This document shows, piece after piece, positions 16,794 to 26,409 of a DNA stretch of 64,000 nt (within the stretch, counting starts at the first letter, position 1; each line of letters begins with the position of its first letter). The stretch lies in NCBI GenBank assembly GCA_035505975.1, contig DATJQJ010000010.1, positions 1 to 64,000 on the forward strand, given 5' to 3'. The notes below the pieces were generated by a model. The model was not told where the DNA came from, did not search any database, and worked only from the letters and a program-made list of their open reading frames with translations. Source of the DNA: CAIKOD01 sp035505975 (GTDB lineage Archaea > Halobacteriota > Methanomicrobia > Methanomicrobiales > Methanospirillaceae). The position numbers and the translations under genes are program-made.

Positions 16794-18482
16794 CTACCGG
16801 TGGCTGTAATATGCAGTTATTGTTCCTTCCTCGACGGCGTCGATCCTTGCAAATCCGATCCTCTCAAACTGTACGACCCTGCCGATCTTATCCCCGACAG
16901 CAGGTTCGCAGAAACCCGGGGAATCCCCCCAGGGCAGGTGAAGATTGCATGCTGCCGACCCGCCGGCAGGGAGCCACTGGACAATCGGTGCTTTATTCGA
17001 TCGCGCTTCAGCAAGCGAGTCTCCGGCAAATTCCAGTTCCGGCCTGCCATCGGTCCAGGCGACCTGTACATTGAACAGGTCTTTTAACCTGAGCATCCCT
17101 GTACCAGGCTGTAATTCACCACGAGGGAGATAAACCTCTCCTTCGAATTTCAGGGTCCTGTACCCTCTCGATTCATCACCCGGATGGATCATCGCCCTGG
17201 CCTCGCGGGATGGGGCATTACCAATAGAGACCTTCACCGGATCCGGCACGAAGAAGTACCGGTCTGCAACAGGATCAACGATCTCACGGTTCCTGGCAAA
17301 GAGGTTGTCCCATGAAAATGAGATGTCAGTCTCGCCGATCCCGATGTCGAGGACTGCCTGCCGTACTGCTCCCGGTTGTATTCCCCTCCTTGCAAGTGCA
17401 CGGAGCGTCCCAAGCCTGATATCATCCCATCCGCTATAAGTCCCGGCATTGATCCCTGCCCGCATCTGCGAAGTTGAAAGCACGACCCCTTCGATCCCCA
17501 TCCTTCCATAATGGCGGTATACCGGGATCTCCCAGCCGAAATAATCGAAAATATATTTCTGGCGCCTGGTGTTGGCAATATGGTCTTTCCCCCTGATAAC
17601 ATGACTGACCCCCATAACGTGGTCATCAACGGCGACTGTGAAGTTCATGAGGGGATATACCAAGGCCTCGATCCGTGGATGGGGCGGGTTATTCAGGATC
17701 CGGAACGCCGGAAAATCACGCATGGCCGGGTCCGGGTGGTCCAGGGTCGTCCTGACCCGGACTGATGCTTCCCCCTCGTAATACCCTCCATCGAGCATCT
17801 TTTCCCAGTTTGCAAGATTTTCCTCGATGGATAGCCCCCTGCACGGGCAGGCTCTACCCGCAGTTTTCATGTCGCGGAACAGGGTGTTGTCGCAGGTACA
17901 GACATACGCACCACCCATTTCGATCAATTGCTTTGCAGTTTTGTAATACAGGTCGAACCGGTCGCTCTGGAAAAAAATATCGGTAATACCGAGCTCGAGC
18001 CATTCGATATCTTCCGGGACCATCTGGTATGCATCGGGGTCTACCCTTTTCGGATCGGTATCCTCGATCCTCAGGATGTATTTTCCACCGTACCGTTCGA
18101 CATATGCATCGTTTAAAACCGCGGCCCTGGCATGCCCGAGGTGGAGAGGACCGGACGGATTGGGAGCAAACCTCATTACCACGCCGTTTTCCGCGGATTC
18201 AAGCGGAGGTAAAACATGCACGTGCTGTTTTGGTGCCTTCATTTCATCGATAAGTCCAGGGGCGAGTTCCTCAAGTTTCGATCTCCTTTCTTCGGGAGTA
18301 AGCGCTTCGACTTCGGACAGGACATCTCTTGCAAGACCTGCAATTTCCCTGGCCTGTGGTTTTAAGTCGGGATATTTCCCCATGACCATGCCGATTACGG
18401 TGCCGCTTTTCGGGATGTTATTATGTTTTACGGCATTCTGGAGAGCGAAAATAAAGAGAGCTGTCCTTGGATCGATAGCCAT
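16794..18482 (-). CDS. gltX: Glutamyl-tRNA synthetase (archaeal, non-discriminating type)
   Basis: A 562-residue class I synthetase. The HIGH-like motif GPLHLGHAR is at residues 111-119, and VVLSTSQ stands in the place of the KMSKS-type loop, as in archaeal/eukaryotic GluRS and GlnRS. The C-terminal anticodon-binding part is a beta-barrel. In archaea the enzyme charges tRNA-Glu and tRNA-Gln, the latter corrected by an amidotransferase. It lies 2 bases downstream of idsA in the long minus-strand operon. Confidence 0.96.
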   Translation of the reverse strand: MAIDPRTALFIFALQNAVKHNNIPKSGTVIGMVMGKYPDLKPQAREIAGLARDVLSEVEALTPEERRSKLEELAPGLIDEMKAPKQHVHVLPPLESAENGVVMRFAPNPSGPLHLGHARAAVLNDAYVERYGGKYILRIEDTDPKRVDPDAYQMVPEDIEWLELGITDIFFQSDRFDLYYKTAKQLIEMGGAYVCTCDNTLFRDMKTAGRACPCRGLSIEENLANWEKMLDGGYYEGEASVRVRTTLDHPDPAMRDFPAFRILNNPPHPRIEALVYPLMNFTVAVDDHVMGVSHVIRGKDHIANTRRQKYIFDYFGWEIPVYRHYGRMGIEGVVLSTSQMRAGINAGTYSGWDDIRLGTLRALARRGIQPGAVRQAVLDIGIGETDISFSWDNLFARNREIVDPVADRYFFVPDPVKVSIGNAPSREARAMIHPGDESRGYRTLKFEGEVYLPRGELQPGTGMLRLKDLFNVQVAWTDGRPELEFAGDSLAEARSNKAPIVQWLPAGGSAACNLHLPWGDSPGFCEPAVGDKIGRVVQFERIGFARIDAVEEGTITAYYSHR

Positions 18483-18484
18483 TT

Positions 18485-19447
18485 TTAGTGGCCTCGGGTC
18501 ACGAAATAATCCCCAATCTCGATGAGGAGCATTTTTTCCTGAGAATCGGGGAGAATTGATATGATTTGATTCCCTTTGCTGACAAGCTCGCGAGCCGTTT
18601 CCTTAACGCCGTCTATGACGCCGGCGTTGTTGAGGAGCGTTATGACCTGTTCGATCTCGTTATCGGAGAGGTCCCTGCAGTAGGGTGACAAATCCAGTCC
18701 CTTTTCCCGGGCCCTTATGGAGATGAGCGTCTGCTTTCCCTCGCGGATATCGGAAGCCCGGTCCTTTCCGCTCTTCTCAGCGCTCGCTACGATATCGATG
18801 ACATCGTCCTGTATCTGGAACGCCATACCGGTGTAAAGGCCATAGTGGTACAGCGCGCTGGTCTGGACGGCATTTCCGCCGGCAAGGATGCTCCCTATAC
18901 CTGCAGCGGCTGCATAAAGGACACCGGTCTTTTTCGAGACCATGTCGAGATATTCACCTTCGGTGACGTCATTGCGCTTCTCGAAAGACATATCCATGTG
19001 CTGCCCCCTGCAGATGTCCACACAAGCCTCGGCGAGCATAGAGACCGCACGGACTTTTGCCTGATCCGGGGCCCGGGTCTTGCAGATGAAATCAAAAGAG
19101 CGGGCATACAGGACATCCCCGGCGAGGATCGCGGTCGGTTCGTCCCACTTCGTATGCACGGTCGGTACTCCGCGTCGGAAAGAGTCCTCATCCATGATGT
19201 CGTCATGGATCAGGGTGAAACAGTGGGTCAGTTCCAGCGCGAGAGCCGCGGACATCACTTCATCGGAACTCCCTTTTCTCACCGCATCTGCAGCGAGCAT
19301 GACCACTGCGGGTCTCAGGCGTTTGCCCCCGGCCATGAGGATATGAGCGCTGGCTTTCCCGAGTTCCTCAAATTCACTCCCGAAGAACCGATCGATCATC
19401 AGATCGACCTGCTTTGCCGTAAAATCCAGATACTGTTTCAAATCCAT
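18485..19447 (-). CDS. idsA: Polyprenyl (farnesyl/geranylgeranyl) diphosphate synthase
   Basis: A 320-residue trans-prenyltransferase that condenses IPP with allylic diphosphates to make the C15-C20 chains of archaeal ether lipids. The first aspartate-rich motif is DDIMDED at residues 82-88, and the second is FQIQDDVIDIV around residue 214. It sits downstream of RNase J, 16 bases from its stop, and 2 bases before gltX. With fni, ipk and mvk it forms the isoprenoid part of this operon. Chain length cannot be read with confidence. Confidence 0.95.
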   Translation of the reverse strand: MDLKQYLDFTAKQVDLMIDRFFGSEFEELGKASAHILMAGGKRLRPAVVMLAADAVRKGSSDEVMSAALALELTHCFTLIHDDIMDEDSFRRGVPTVHTKWDEPTAILAGDVLYARSFDFICKTRAPDQAKVRAVSMLAEACVDICRGQHMDMSFEKRNDVTEGEYLDMVSKKTGVLYAAAAGIGSILAGGNAVQTSALYHYGLYTGMAFQIQDDVIDIVASAEKSGKDRASDIREGKQTLISIRAREKGLDLSPYCRDLSDNEIEQVITLLNNAGVIDGVKETARELVSKGNQIISILPDSQEKMLLIEIGDYFVTRGH

Positions 19448-19463
19448 GATATCCGCCCGTACG

Positions 19464-20801
19464 TCAGGTCAGCTTCAGGCGATGCCCGTTCGACATGATA
19501 TGGGCATCGTTATGAAGCGTATAGCCTATCTCACTTGCGAATTCCGTATATGCCGATGTCATCCTGATATTCCCGTGTGCAGGGATGATGTGCTGTGGGT
19601 TTAAGAGGTGGATAAATTCGTAATGGTCCTCCCGATATGCGTGTCCGCTCACGTGCAGGTCTTCGTGTATCCTCGCCCCGCTCATGCCGAGATGCGCTTC
19701 AACCATGTATCGCTGACCCTTATTCATCGGGTTCGGGATTACCTTCGCCGAGAATATCACCTTATCGCCCTTTTCGATCTTGTATGGTGTGTCGCCGAGG
19801 ACTACCCTTGTCAGGATCGATCCCGGTTCTCCCTGGTGACCGGTGACGATGGGAAGGAATTTCTCCTTTCCTGCTTTCATCATCCGCCTCATGGTGCGGT
19901 CGACGGTCCTGCGATTCCCGAACATGCTCATGGTTTCAGGAAACGCGACGAGTTTCATCTGCTCGGCTGTCGATGAATACCGTTCCATCGAACGTCCGAG
20001 AAGGATTGGTTTTCTCCCGATTTCATGTGCGCATTCTGCAATGGTCTTGACCCGCGCGATATGGGATGAAAATGTGGAAACGAGAATTGCATTCTTATCG
20101 TCCTCGTAGCTCGTAATGGTATCCCGGACCAGGTCCCGTGCGATTCTTTCGCTCGGGGCCCTTCCCCTGAGGTCCACGTAGGTGCTCTCGACAATCAGCG
20201 CGGCAACACCTTCCTTACCGATCTGGGCAAGCCTCGCGAAATCCGGAGGCTCGCCGATGACCGGCGTCCTGTCAAGCTTGAAGTCGCAGGAGTATACGAC
20301 AGCCCCGTTTGGTGTGTGGAGCACCGGGGTGACGGTCTCGATGATACTGTGCTGCATCCTGACAAATTCGAGGACCAGGTTCTGGGAAAGCGTATATTTT
20401 TGCCCTGCTTTCAGTGCAAAAAGTTTATTATTCACCCCGAATTTTTGTTCGCCGGCAATCTGCTGCCTAATCAGCTCGGTCGTGTAGGGCGTGCTGATGA
20501 TAGGGGCATTATAACGGTGGGCAAGTTTCGGTATTGCCCCGATATGATCGAGGTGCCCGTGGGAACAGACAATTGCCTTGACACTCCCCTCAACGGTGTT
20601 CATCATCGTATCGTCAGGTATTGCCTTCATCTGGATCAGGTCCAGAGAATGCATATTTTCCACCTCTGCATCCTCGTGGATCATGACCTGGTCGAGGCGG
20701 AGACCCATATCGAAGATAACGATTTCCTTTCCGCAGCGGACGGCGGTCATATTTCTCCCGACCTCGTCATATCCGCCAACGGCAATAATTTCAATATCCA
20801 T
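19464..20801 (-). CDS. rnj: RNase J family ribonuclease (archaeal)
   Basis: A 445-residue metallo-beta-lactamase/beta-CASP nuclease that, in archaea, degrades RNA 5'-to-3'. The metal motif HGHLDHIGA holds H81, H83, D85 and H86, and GHQGEPGSIL and HVSGHAYREDH are beta-CASP motifs. The ATG at 20801 is preferred to a GTG 12 bases upstream because GAGGAA precedes it. It overlaps the end of fni by 11 bases. The position between isoprenoid genes is conserved in archaea, although its reason is unknown. Confidence 0.93.
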   Translation of the reverse strand: MDIEIIAVGGYDEVGRNMTAVRCGKEIVIFDMGLRLDQVMIHEDAEVENMHSLDLIQMKAIPDDTMMNTVEGSVKAIVCSHGHLDHIGAIPKLAHRYNAPIISTPYTTELIRQQIAGEQKFGVNNKLFALKAGQKYTLSQNLVLEFVRMQHSIIETVTPVLHTPNGAVVYSCDFKLDRTPVIGEPPDFARLAQIGKEGVAALIVESTYVDLRGRAPSERIARDLVRDTITSYEDDKNAILVSTFSSHIARVKTIAECAHEIGRKPILLGRSMERYSSTAEQMKLVAFPETMSMFGNRRTVDRTMRRMMKAGKEKFLPIVTGHQGEPGSILTRVVLGDTPYKIEKGDKVIFSAKVIPNPMNKGQRYMVEAHLGMSGARIHEDLHVSGHAYREDHYEFIHLLNPQHIIPAHGNIRMTSAYTEFASEIGYTLHNDAHIMSNGHRLKLT

Positions 20802-21894
20802 TGTATTCCTCACGTATGTTGTCTATCAATTCCCTTGTAATTCCCGTGATCATCGCATGTTTTGACTTCAGCCCGGCGATATTGCCGGACCCGGTAAGGA
20901 ACATGGCGACCTTTAACTGGTTTTCGATAGTTTCTATCACACTAAATAACGATTCTTCTCCTTCTATTGCCGGCTTTAAGAGTGGCAATGCCATTCCTGA
21001 GAGTTCTGCACCGAGCACCAGCGACTTGGCGATGTCCAGGCCGCTTCGAAGGCCCCCGGTGGCTATTACAGGTCCTCCTGTCCTCGCCACGTCAATCAGG
21101 CTGACGACAGTCGGTATACCCCAGTCAATAAACTCACGGCCAAGGCTGATCAGCTGTTTATTGTCGGCACTTGGACTTTCATCCGCCCGGATACCTTCGA
21201 TAGCGGCCCATGATGTCCCACCAAAGCCACCAATATCGATTGCCTTAACTCCTGCTCCGAATACTGCCTGGGCAGCCTGTGCGGATATTCCACTCCCAGT
21301 TTCTTTTATGATTACCGGGTACTTAAAGTCTTCACATAGTTCCCGTACCGCAGCGAGACAGCCTGTGGCATTATGGTCCCCTTCCGGCTGGATTGCTTCC
21401 TGGAGGAAATTCAGATGAATGGCAAGGGCATCGGCATCGATCATTGAAACGGCCCGGTCGGCCCACTCGGTGCCATGGTCCCGGAGCTGGACGATACCGA
21501 GGTTCGCAACGATGAAGGCATCCGGTGCCTCGTCACGGACGACTGAAAACGTCCCTTCGAGATCGGAGTTTTCGAGTGCCGCCCGTTGGGAACCGACACC
21601 CATGCCGATCCCAAAATGCCCTGCTGCTTTTGCAAGCCTTGCATTGACAATCCGGGTGTCTGAGTGACCCCCGGTCATGGCGGCAATAAAGAGAGGAGAC
21701 ATGAACCGCGATCCGAGAAAACGGGTTTTTGTGTCGATTTTATCGAGGTCGCATTCAGGAATGGCGTTATGGATCAGCCTGACATCTTCAAATCCTGTAA
21801 AGCCCCTCTCTATCGGTTTATCCAGGCAGATCCTCAGGTGATCCAGTTTCCTTGACGACGTAAGTCCGGCCTTTTTTTCGAACAATCTAATCAC
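20791..21894 (-). CDS. fni: Isopentenyl-diphosphate delta-isomerase, type 2
   Basis: A 367-residue FMN-dependent isomerase that converts IPP to DMAPP. The N-terminus (TSSRKLDHLRICLDKPIERG) and the FMN-binding segment GMGVGSQRAAL are typical. The repeated gly-rich motifs IDIGGFGGTSWAAIEGIRADES and PVIATGGLRSGLDIAKSLVLGA are also present. It starts at a GTG overlapping the IPK stop by 8 bases and is followed by RNase J with an 11-base overlap. Archaea use this non-homologous type in place of the type 1 enzyme. Confidence 0.95.
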   Translation of the reverse strand: MIRLFEKKAGLTSSRKLDHLRICLDKPIERGFTGFEDVRLIHNAIPECDLDKIDTKTRFLGSRFMSPLFIAAMTGGHSDTRIVNARLAKAAGHFGIGMGVGSQRAALENSDLEGTFSVVRDEAPDAFIVANLGIVQLRDHGTEWADRAVSMIDADALAIHLNFLQEAIQPEGDHNATGCLAAVRELCEDFKYPVIIKETGSGISAQAAQAVFGAGVKAIDIGGFGGTSWAAIEGIRADESPSADNKQLISLGREFIDWGIPTVVSLIDVARTGGPVIATGGLRSGLDIAKSLVLGAELSGMALPLLKPAIEGEESLFSVIETIENQLKVAMFLTGSGNIAGLKSKHAMITGITRELIDNIREEYNGY

Positions 21895-22642
21895 CCCTCA
21901 CCCGGGTACCCCCATGGGGTTTCCCGTCCAGAAAATCCCCGATCCTCGATGCATGGAAAATGTCGGAGCATATACCCTGTTCTGCAAGAAAGAGGAGCTC
22001 CCCTACCTTGCCCGACATCCCACCGGTAACGTCGGTATGACCAGAGGTCCCTATCTCCAGGTCGTCCTTGCTTTCCGGTGTGATTTCCCGTACTACCTCA
22101 CCGTGCCTGAGCACCCCGGGGACATCGGTTGCAACACCGATACGTGTAATACCAAGGGGTCCTGGCAGGATGCTTACCAGTTGGTCCCCGGATATGATGC
22201 TGGCACCCTTTGTCAGGTCCATCACGACATCCCCATGGAGGACCGGAACAATACCGAGGCCGATCATCGCACCTACCTGCGGGAATTCGCAGGAAACCAA
22301 TCGTCCGTTATTAGCATAACCTGCTGAAAGAAGGTGCACGCCTACGGCTTCTGTCCCGGCTTCCCGAAGCGATCCGACGACCCTGGCATTCAGGCACGCG
22401 ACGGCACGGTGAGTCTCGTATATCCCCGCCTTGTTCTTTTCAGAGACGCCCTCATTGATGTGAAACCTGCTGGCTTCAGGATGACCGCAGGACCCGGCAC
22501 CATGCACGAGCAGGAGGGCCAGGTCCGGGCGGGAAGCGATCACCTGCGCTATCCGCCCGATCTCATCATTCCTGATACTACCGGGTACGGCCTTATCAGT
22601 GATGACGCTCCCGCCTATCTTCAGGAGCATCCTTTCAGGCAT
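21887..22642 (-). CDS. ipk: Isopentenyl phosphate kinase
   Basis: A 251-residue amino-acid-kinase-fold enzyme that phosphorylates isopentenyl phosphate to IPP, the last step of the alternate archaeal mevalonate pathway. The N-terminus LLKIGGSVITDK and VHGAGSCGHPEA are the ATP and substrate motifs; GGMSGKVGELLFLAEQG is near the end. I chose the ATG at 22642, preceded by GGAGGG and overlapping mvk by 8 bases, over an upstream extension that lies inside mvk. Its presence implies a decarboxylation step before this kinase, as in other archaea. Confidence 0.94.
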   Translation of the reverse strand: MPERMLLKIGGSVITDKAVPGSIRNDEIGRIAQVIASRPDLALLLVHGAGSCGHPEASRFHINEGVSEKNKAGIYETHRAVACLNARVVGSLREAGTEAVGVHLLSAGYANNGRLVSCEFPQVGAMIGLGIVPVLHGDVVMDLTKGASIISGDQLVSILPGPLGITRIGVATDVPGVLRHGEVVREITPESKDDLEIGTSGHTDVTGGMSGKVGELLFLAEQGICSDIFHASRIGDFLDGKPHGGTRVRGD

Positions 22643-23504
22643 CCCGTTCCCTCCTGACCCCGTCTGTATCGATACTCGTGATAAATGCCCTGGCATCGCA
22701 TGCCTCAATCGCCCCTGCAATCCTGCCTTTCAGATGTTTCGGACAGATAGCGACCATGCATCCACCCCCTCCGGCTCCGGTCAGTTTCGCGCCGTAGGCC
22801 CCTGCCTCCCGGGCAGCAAGGACCAGGCGGGAAAGCGACTGATGCCCGACACCAAGCACCTCGAGCAGCGCGTGGTTCATATTCATCAGTTCACCGAGCT
22901 CGACAGGGTCGTTCATGTGGTGCATGGCGCGGATTGTCAGACCCCCGATCGCATCGATCACCGGGTTGTATATCTCCGGGTTTGCTCTTCTTCGTTCAGC
23001 GACCATCTCGACCAGTTTTGCCGTGCTGTGGGAGACCATGGAATTACCGATTACGAGCTGGAACCCTTCCGGGGGCAGGCGCCTCCTGGAGGCCCCGAGA
23101 ATGAATACCAGTCCACCGTACGTCGATACCGTCGTGTCGGTAGGGCTTGCCCTTCCTTTCTGAACTTTTTTCTCGATGCCAAACGCGATATCTGCTATTT
23201 CCTCGCGGGTATGGTGCAGGCCGAATTCATCGTTGATCGCAGACAGGGTAGCGACCGTCACCGCGGCCGAAGATCCCAGTCCCGACGAACTGGGGAGTTG
23301 GGAATTGATATAAACGCTTCCTTTCACACCGAGCTGCTCGAAACAATTGTCGATGTACGGTGATTTTGCCGGGTGAGCCGTCCGGCTTTTCCTGACCGTA
23401 ACAAAAACACGGGGCCTGATCGCCATCGCGATCGCAGGTTTGCCGTATACTACGGCATGTTCGCCGAAAAGGAACACCTTTCCGGGGGCACTCCAGGTGA
23501 CCAC
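22635..23504 (-). CDS. mvk: Mevalonate kinase
   Basis: A 289-residue GHMP kinase that phosphorylates mevalonate. The N-terminus SAPGKVFLFGEHAVVYGKPAIA, the ATP-binding PSSSGLGSSAAVTVA and the C-terminal GAYGAKLTGAGGGGCMVA are diagnostic. The start is a GTG at 23504, one base after the MEMO stop, and the end overlaps IPK. Genes for mevalonate 5-phosphate dehydratase or the decarboxylase are not in the window, so the pathway between mevalonate phosphate and isopentenyl phosphate lies elsewhere. Confidence 0.96.
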   Translation of the reverse strand: MVTWSAPGKVFLFGEHAVVYGKPAIAMAIRPRVFVTVRKSRTAHPAKSPYIDNCFEQLGVKGSVYINSQLPSSSGLGSSAAVTVATLSAINDEFGLHHTREEIADIAFGIEKKVQKGRASPTDTTVSTYGGLVFILGASRRRLPPEGFQLVIGNSMVSHSTAKLVEMVAERRRANPEIYNPVIDAIGGLTIRAMHHMNDPVELGELMNMNHALLEVLGVGHQSLSRLVLAAREAGAYGAKLTGAGGGGCMVAICPKHLKGRIAGAIEACDARAFITSIDTDGVRRERDA

Positions 23505-24293
23505 CTATATCACCGCGATAGCAGCGTAGCCCACGACCTCGGAATCGTCACCTGTCACATCACCGCTGGTTGCGTATTCCAGGATCTCCGTTTTTTCTCC
23601 CCCCATCTCTCTGCATGCAAGAGCCATCGCTGAAATCGGGCCATACCCGCATGCGGTTATCCCACGTTCCCCGATTCTTTTATAGAATTCCGGTATATCG
23701 AATTTTTCGAGCGCCTCCATCGCATAGAGGTCGTTGGTGCGGGCGATATCGGCCCTGATATAATGGGAGAAATCGCTCGAAGCCACGATCATCGCATTCT
23801 TCCCCGTCCTCCGGATGGCACTGGTTATCTGTTGCGAGAGCAGAACGGCACTACGGTAGTCCTGCCTGCCCATCATGATCGGGGCAATCCTTGCCCTGGG
23901 GAAGCGGTACTTGATAAACGGGACCTGGACCTCGAGGGAATGTTCTTCGCTATGCGAGGCCTCGTCCACTCCGATATTCAGTGCCTCAACCAGTTCGGTA
24001 TCGTTGTCCACGATGCCAAGAGGTGTCTCCCAGGGCACTGCCGAGACGCAGGTCCCGAAACCCCGATGACTGGGTCCGATGATGACGAACGTTCCATTGA
24101 AACCCCGGTCGATGGATGCAAAGGCCCGGGCAGCAACCGCTCCCGAGTAAATATACCCGGCATGGGGTGCGACAATCCCGATCGCTCCTAAGGATGGCCA
24201 TGCATTCTTAAACAATGTAGCCATCAATTGTTCGAGGTGGTCCGGATCCTTTGGGTAGAACATCCCCGATACTGCACACGGACGGATCTTCAT
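23505..24293 (-). CDS. amrB: MEMO1 family protein (AmmeMemoRadiSam system protein B)
   Basis: This 262-residue protein resembles the human MEMO1 and nonheme iron dioxygenase fold. The start is the ATG at 24293 with GAGGTAG upstream; the upstream extension is not supported. The N-terminus is IRPCAVSGMFYPKDP; further segments are GIVAPHAGYIYSGAVAARAF and SSDFSHY. In archaea the AmmeMemoRadiSam trio is often linked; neither the AMMECR1 nor the radical SAM member is here. It lies between rpsB and mvk, a placement common in archaeal genomes. Its chemical role is uncertain. Confidence 0.92.
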   Translation of the reverse strand: MKIRPCAVSGMFYPKDPDHLEQLMATLFKNAWPSLGAIGIVAPHAGYIYSGAVAARAFASIDRGFNGTFVIIGPSHRGFGTCVSAVPWETPLGIVDNDTELVEALNIGVDEASHSEEHSLEVQVPFIKYRFPRARIAPIMMGRQDYRSAVLLSQQITSAIRRTGKNAMIVASSDFSHYIRADIARTNDLYAMEALEKFDIPEFYKRIGERGITACGYGPISAMALACREMGGEKTEILEYATSGDVTGDDSEVVGYAAIAVI

Positions 24294-24321
24294 CGGACTA
24301 CCTCTTAGCTGGATGGTATAT

Positions 24322-24930
24322 TTAGAATTCTGTCTCGAAATCCTCGGAGGTGAGCGATGTGGCAATCCCCCGGAGATGGAGCATCTCTCTGGTGAGGAGA
24401 TAATATATCATGCTCAAGGCTTTTCTTCCCTTGTTGTTGGTTGGGATGACGAGATCCACGAAACTCGTCATGTTATTGGTATCGCACAGGGCGACAATGG
24501 GTATACCGCTCTGCACCGCTTCCTTAACGACCTGGGCATCGCCGATCGGGTCCGTCACTACCACTACTTCGGGCTCGATATAGTTGTGAAGGTTCTGATT
24601 GGTCAGCATGCCGGGAATGAACCTGCCGGTCACGGCAATCCCGCCGATCGTTTCCGCAAACTTCTTGGCCGGGTACTGCCCGTACTGGCGCGATGTTACG
24701 ACGAGGATACGAGACGGTTCGAACTGGTTTAAGAACTTTGCCGCGGTCTTGATCCGCTCGTCAGTCTCCCTGATATCAAGGATATACAGGCCGTCTCCCC
24801 GGACCCGGTAGATAAATTTTTTCATATCCTTGCTCTTCTGCTGGGTGCCTATGTGTATTCCTGCTGCGAGGTATTCTTCGACGGGCACCAGCGGTTCTTT
24901 TAACTCGATTTCCATTTCTGTTTCTGTCAT
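24322..24930 (-). CDS. rpsB: 30S ribosomal protein S2
   Basis: A 202-residue archaeal S2. It starts with a 13-residue acidic N-terminus and then has VEEYLAAGIHIGTQQKSKDMKKFIYRVRGDGLYILDI, which is diagnostic. It overlaps the eno stop by an ATGA and lies upstream of the MEMO gene, so it is translated within the long operon. Length is normal for archaea, which lack the bacterial C-terminal extension. Confidence 0.97.
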   Translation of the reverse strand: MTETEMEIELKEPLVPVEEYLAAGIHIGTQQKSKDMKKFIYRVRGDGLYILDIRETDERIKTAAKFLNQFEPSRILVVTSRQYGQYPAKKFAETIGGIAVTGRFIPGMLTNQNLHNYIEPEVVVVTDPIGDAQVVKEAVQSGIPIVALCDTNNMTSFVDLVIPTNNKGRKALSMIYYLLTREMLHLRGIATSLTSEDFETEF

Positions 24931-26123
24931 TCCAACATCTCCTCAATTCTAATCAGTTCATTTAATTTTGCAATCCGTTCCCCACCGACTACACCCGTCT
25001 TTAAGAAAATGCATGCGAAGGCAGTTGCAAGATGGGAAATAGTCATATCGGTGGTTTCGCCCGAGCGATGGCTCATTACCGTATCCATACCATTGCTGTG
25101 AGCGAGCCTGATCGCTTCGAACGTGTCGGTCAGCGTCCCGATCTGGTTTGGCTTGATAAGGACGCAGTTTGCGGAACCGTTACCGATCCCATCGGCTATC
25201 CGGCCGGGGTTAGTGACGAACAGGTCGTCGCCGCATACCAGGCATCGGTCGCCGACCTGCTCGGTAAGCGTCGCAAATCCAGTAAAGTCTTCTTCGTGCA
25301 ATGGGTCTTCCACATAGATCAGTTCATACCGGTCGACAAGCTCGCCGATGTAAGCGATCTGGTCTTCGGTTGTCCGGACTTTTTCACGGTAATGGTACTT
25401 GCTGTCGCTTTCCTGCCATAACTCGCTTGCAGCGACATCGATTCCCATGCCGATCCTGATCCCGGTCTCATCCGATACAGCTCCCGTAGCCTCTTTCACG
25501 ATATCGAATGCCACCTCGTCGGAGACAGAGGGCGCCCATGCCCCTTCATCTCCCTTTCCGCAGGGCCGGTCGTTTTTAAGGAGGAGCTCGCGGACTTTCC
25601 GGTGCACCTTGGCATTGGTGAACACCGCCTCGTACGCTCCTGCTGCGCCCACCGGAACGACGAGAAATTCCTGGATTTCTGTGGCATTGGCCGCATGGGC
25701 TCCCCCTCCGATCACATTGCCAAGAGGCAGGGGGGTCGTCTGGATAAAGGCTCCTCCGAGATAACTGAACAACTCCATGCCTATCGATGATGCAGCAGCC
25801 TTCGCATTCGCAAGGGATAAGGATACGGCGACATTTGCACCGATCATGGCAAAATCGGGAGTGCCATCGATCTCTCTGAGAAGGAAATCGACATTCATCT
25901 GTTCGCGGGAGTCTTCACCGATCAGTTTCGGGATCACATGTTCCCTGGCGAACGATACCGCTTCTTCGGGTGGCTTCACCTTTGCTTCGAACTGACCGGT
26001 ACTCGCCCCACCGGGAGCCGCAGATCTTCCGAACCCACTTTCGGTAAAGACCTCTGCCTCGACGGTCGGGTTGCCCCGGCTGTCGAGTATCGTCCGTAAC
26101 CGGATTTCCTGAATAATCGACAT
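24927..26123 (-). CDS. eno: Enolase (phosphopyruvate hydratase)
   Basis: A 398-residue glycolytic enzyme that dehydrates 2-phosphoglycerate to phosphoenolpyruvate. ILDSRGNPTVEAEV is the N-terminal signature, LIKPNQIGTLTDTFEAI holds the catalytic lysine, and SHRSGETTDMTI is the phosphate loop. It starts 2 bases after the rpoK stop, with a GAGGAAG in the tail of rpoK as the ribosome-binding site, and overlaps rpsB by 4 bases. The rpoK-eno-rpsB order is conserved in Euryarchaeota. Confidence 0.97.
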   Translation of the reverse strand: MSIIQEIRLRTILDSRGNPTVEAEVFTESGFGRSAAPGGASTGQFEAKVKPPEEAVSFAREHVIPKLIGEDSREQMNVDFLLREIDGTPDFAMIGANVAVSLSLANAKAAASSIGMELFSYLGGAFIQTTPLPLGNVIGGGAHAANATEIQEFLVVPVGAAGAYEAVFTNAKVHRKVRELLLKNDRPCGKGDEGAWAPSVSDEVAFDIVKEATGAVSDETGIRIGMGIDVAASELWQESDSKYHYREKVRTTEDQIAYIGELVDRYELIYVEDPLHEEDFTGFATLTEQVGDRCLVCGDDLFVTNPGRIADGIGNGSANCVLIKPNQIGTLTDTFEAIRLAHSNGMDTVMSHRSGETTDMTISHLATAFACIFLKTGVVGGERIAKLNELIRIEEMLE

Positions 26124-26125
26124 TC

Positions 26126-26293
26126 CTACTTCCTCTTTACGGTGATGGGGATGATGTTATGCTGGAATTCCTCGATCGCGATCTCGAGCGGATCTGTGTT
26201 TGCAGTATTGATCAGAAGCGGAGCACCCATCGATATTTGGAGAGCCCGGGCTCCAATGATCCGGGCTCTTTCATACCGGGTATACGATTGCAT
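26126..26293 (-). CDS. rpoK: DNA-directed RNA polymerase subunit K
   Basis: A 55-residue subunit equivalent to eukaryotic Rpb6, found by reading the minus strand here. It starts MQSYTRYERARIIGARALQ and ends in IPITVKRK. The internal GAPLLI and DPLEIAIEEF motifs are typical of archaeal RpoK, which stabilises the polymerase clamp. It lies between tRNA-Pro and eno with a 2-base gap to eno. The gene is too short for routine ORF cut-offs and is easily missed. Confidence 0.93.
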   Translation of the reverse strand: MQSYTRYERARIIGARALQISMGAPLLINTANTDPLEIAIEEFQHNIIPITVKRK

Positions 26294-26326
26294 TTTCTAT
26301 CCTCAAAATGTAATAACGATGATAAA

Positions 26327-26401
26327 TGGGGTCGCTGAGATTCGAACTCAGGTCACTGCGTCCCGAACGCAATAGGATGGTCCAGGCTACCCTACGACCC
26401 C
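26327..26401 (-). tRNA. tRNA-Pro (anticodon CGG)
   Basis: The minus strand folds as a tRNA: acceptor GGGGTCG pairs with CGACCCC, the T arm is CTGAG-TTCGAAT-CTCAG, and the anticodon stem TTGCG/CGCAG holds the loop TTCGGGA with anticodon CGG. No CCA is encoded and no intron is visible. It sits inside the operon between rpoN (8 bases away) and rpoK, so it may be processed from the mRNA. The D arm is a little irregular. Confidence 0.93.
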
Positions 26402-26409
26402 GCTACTTA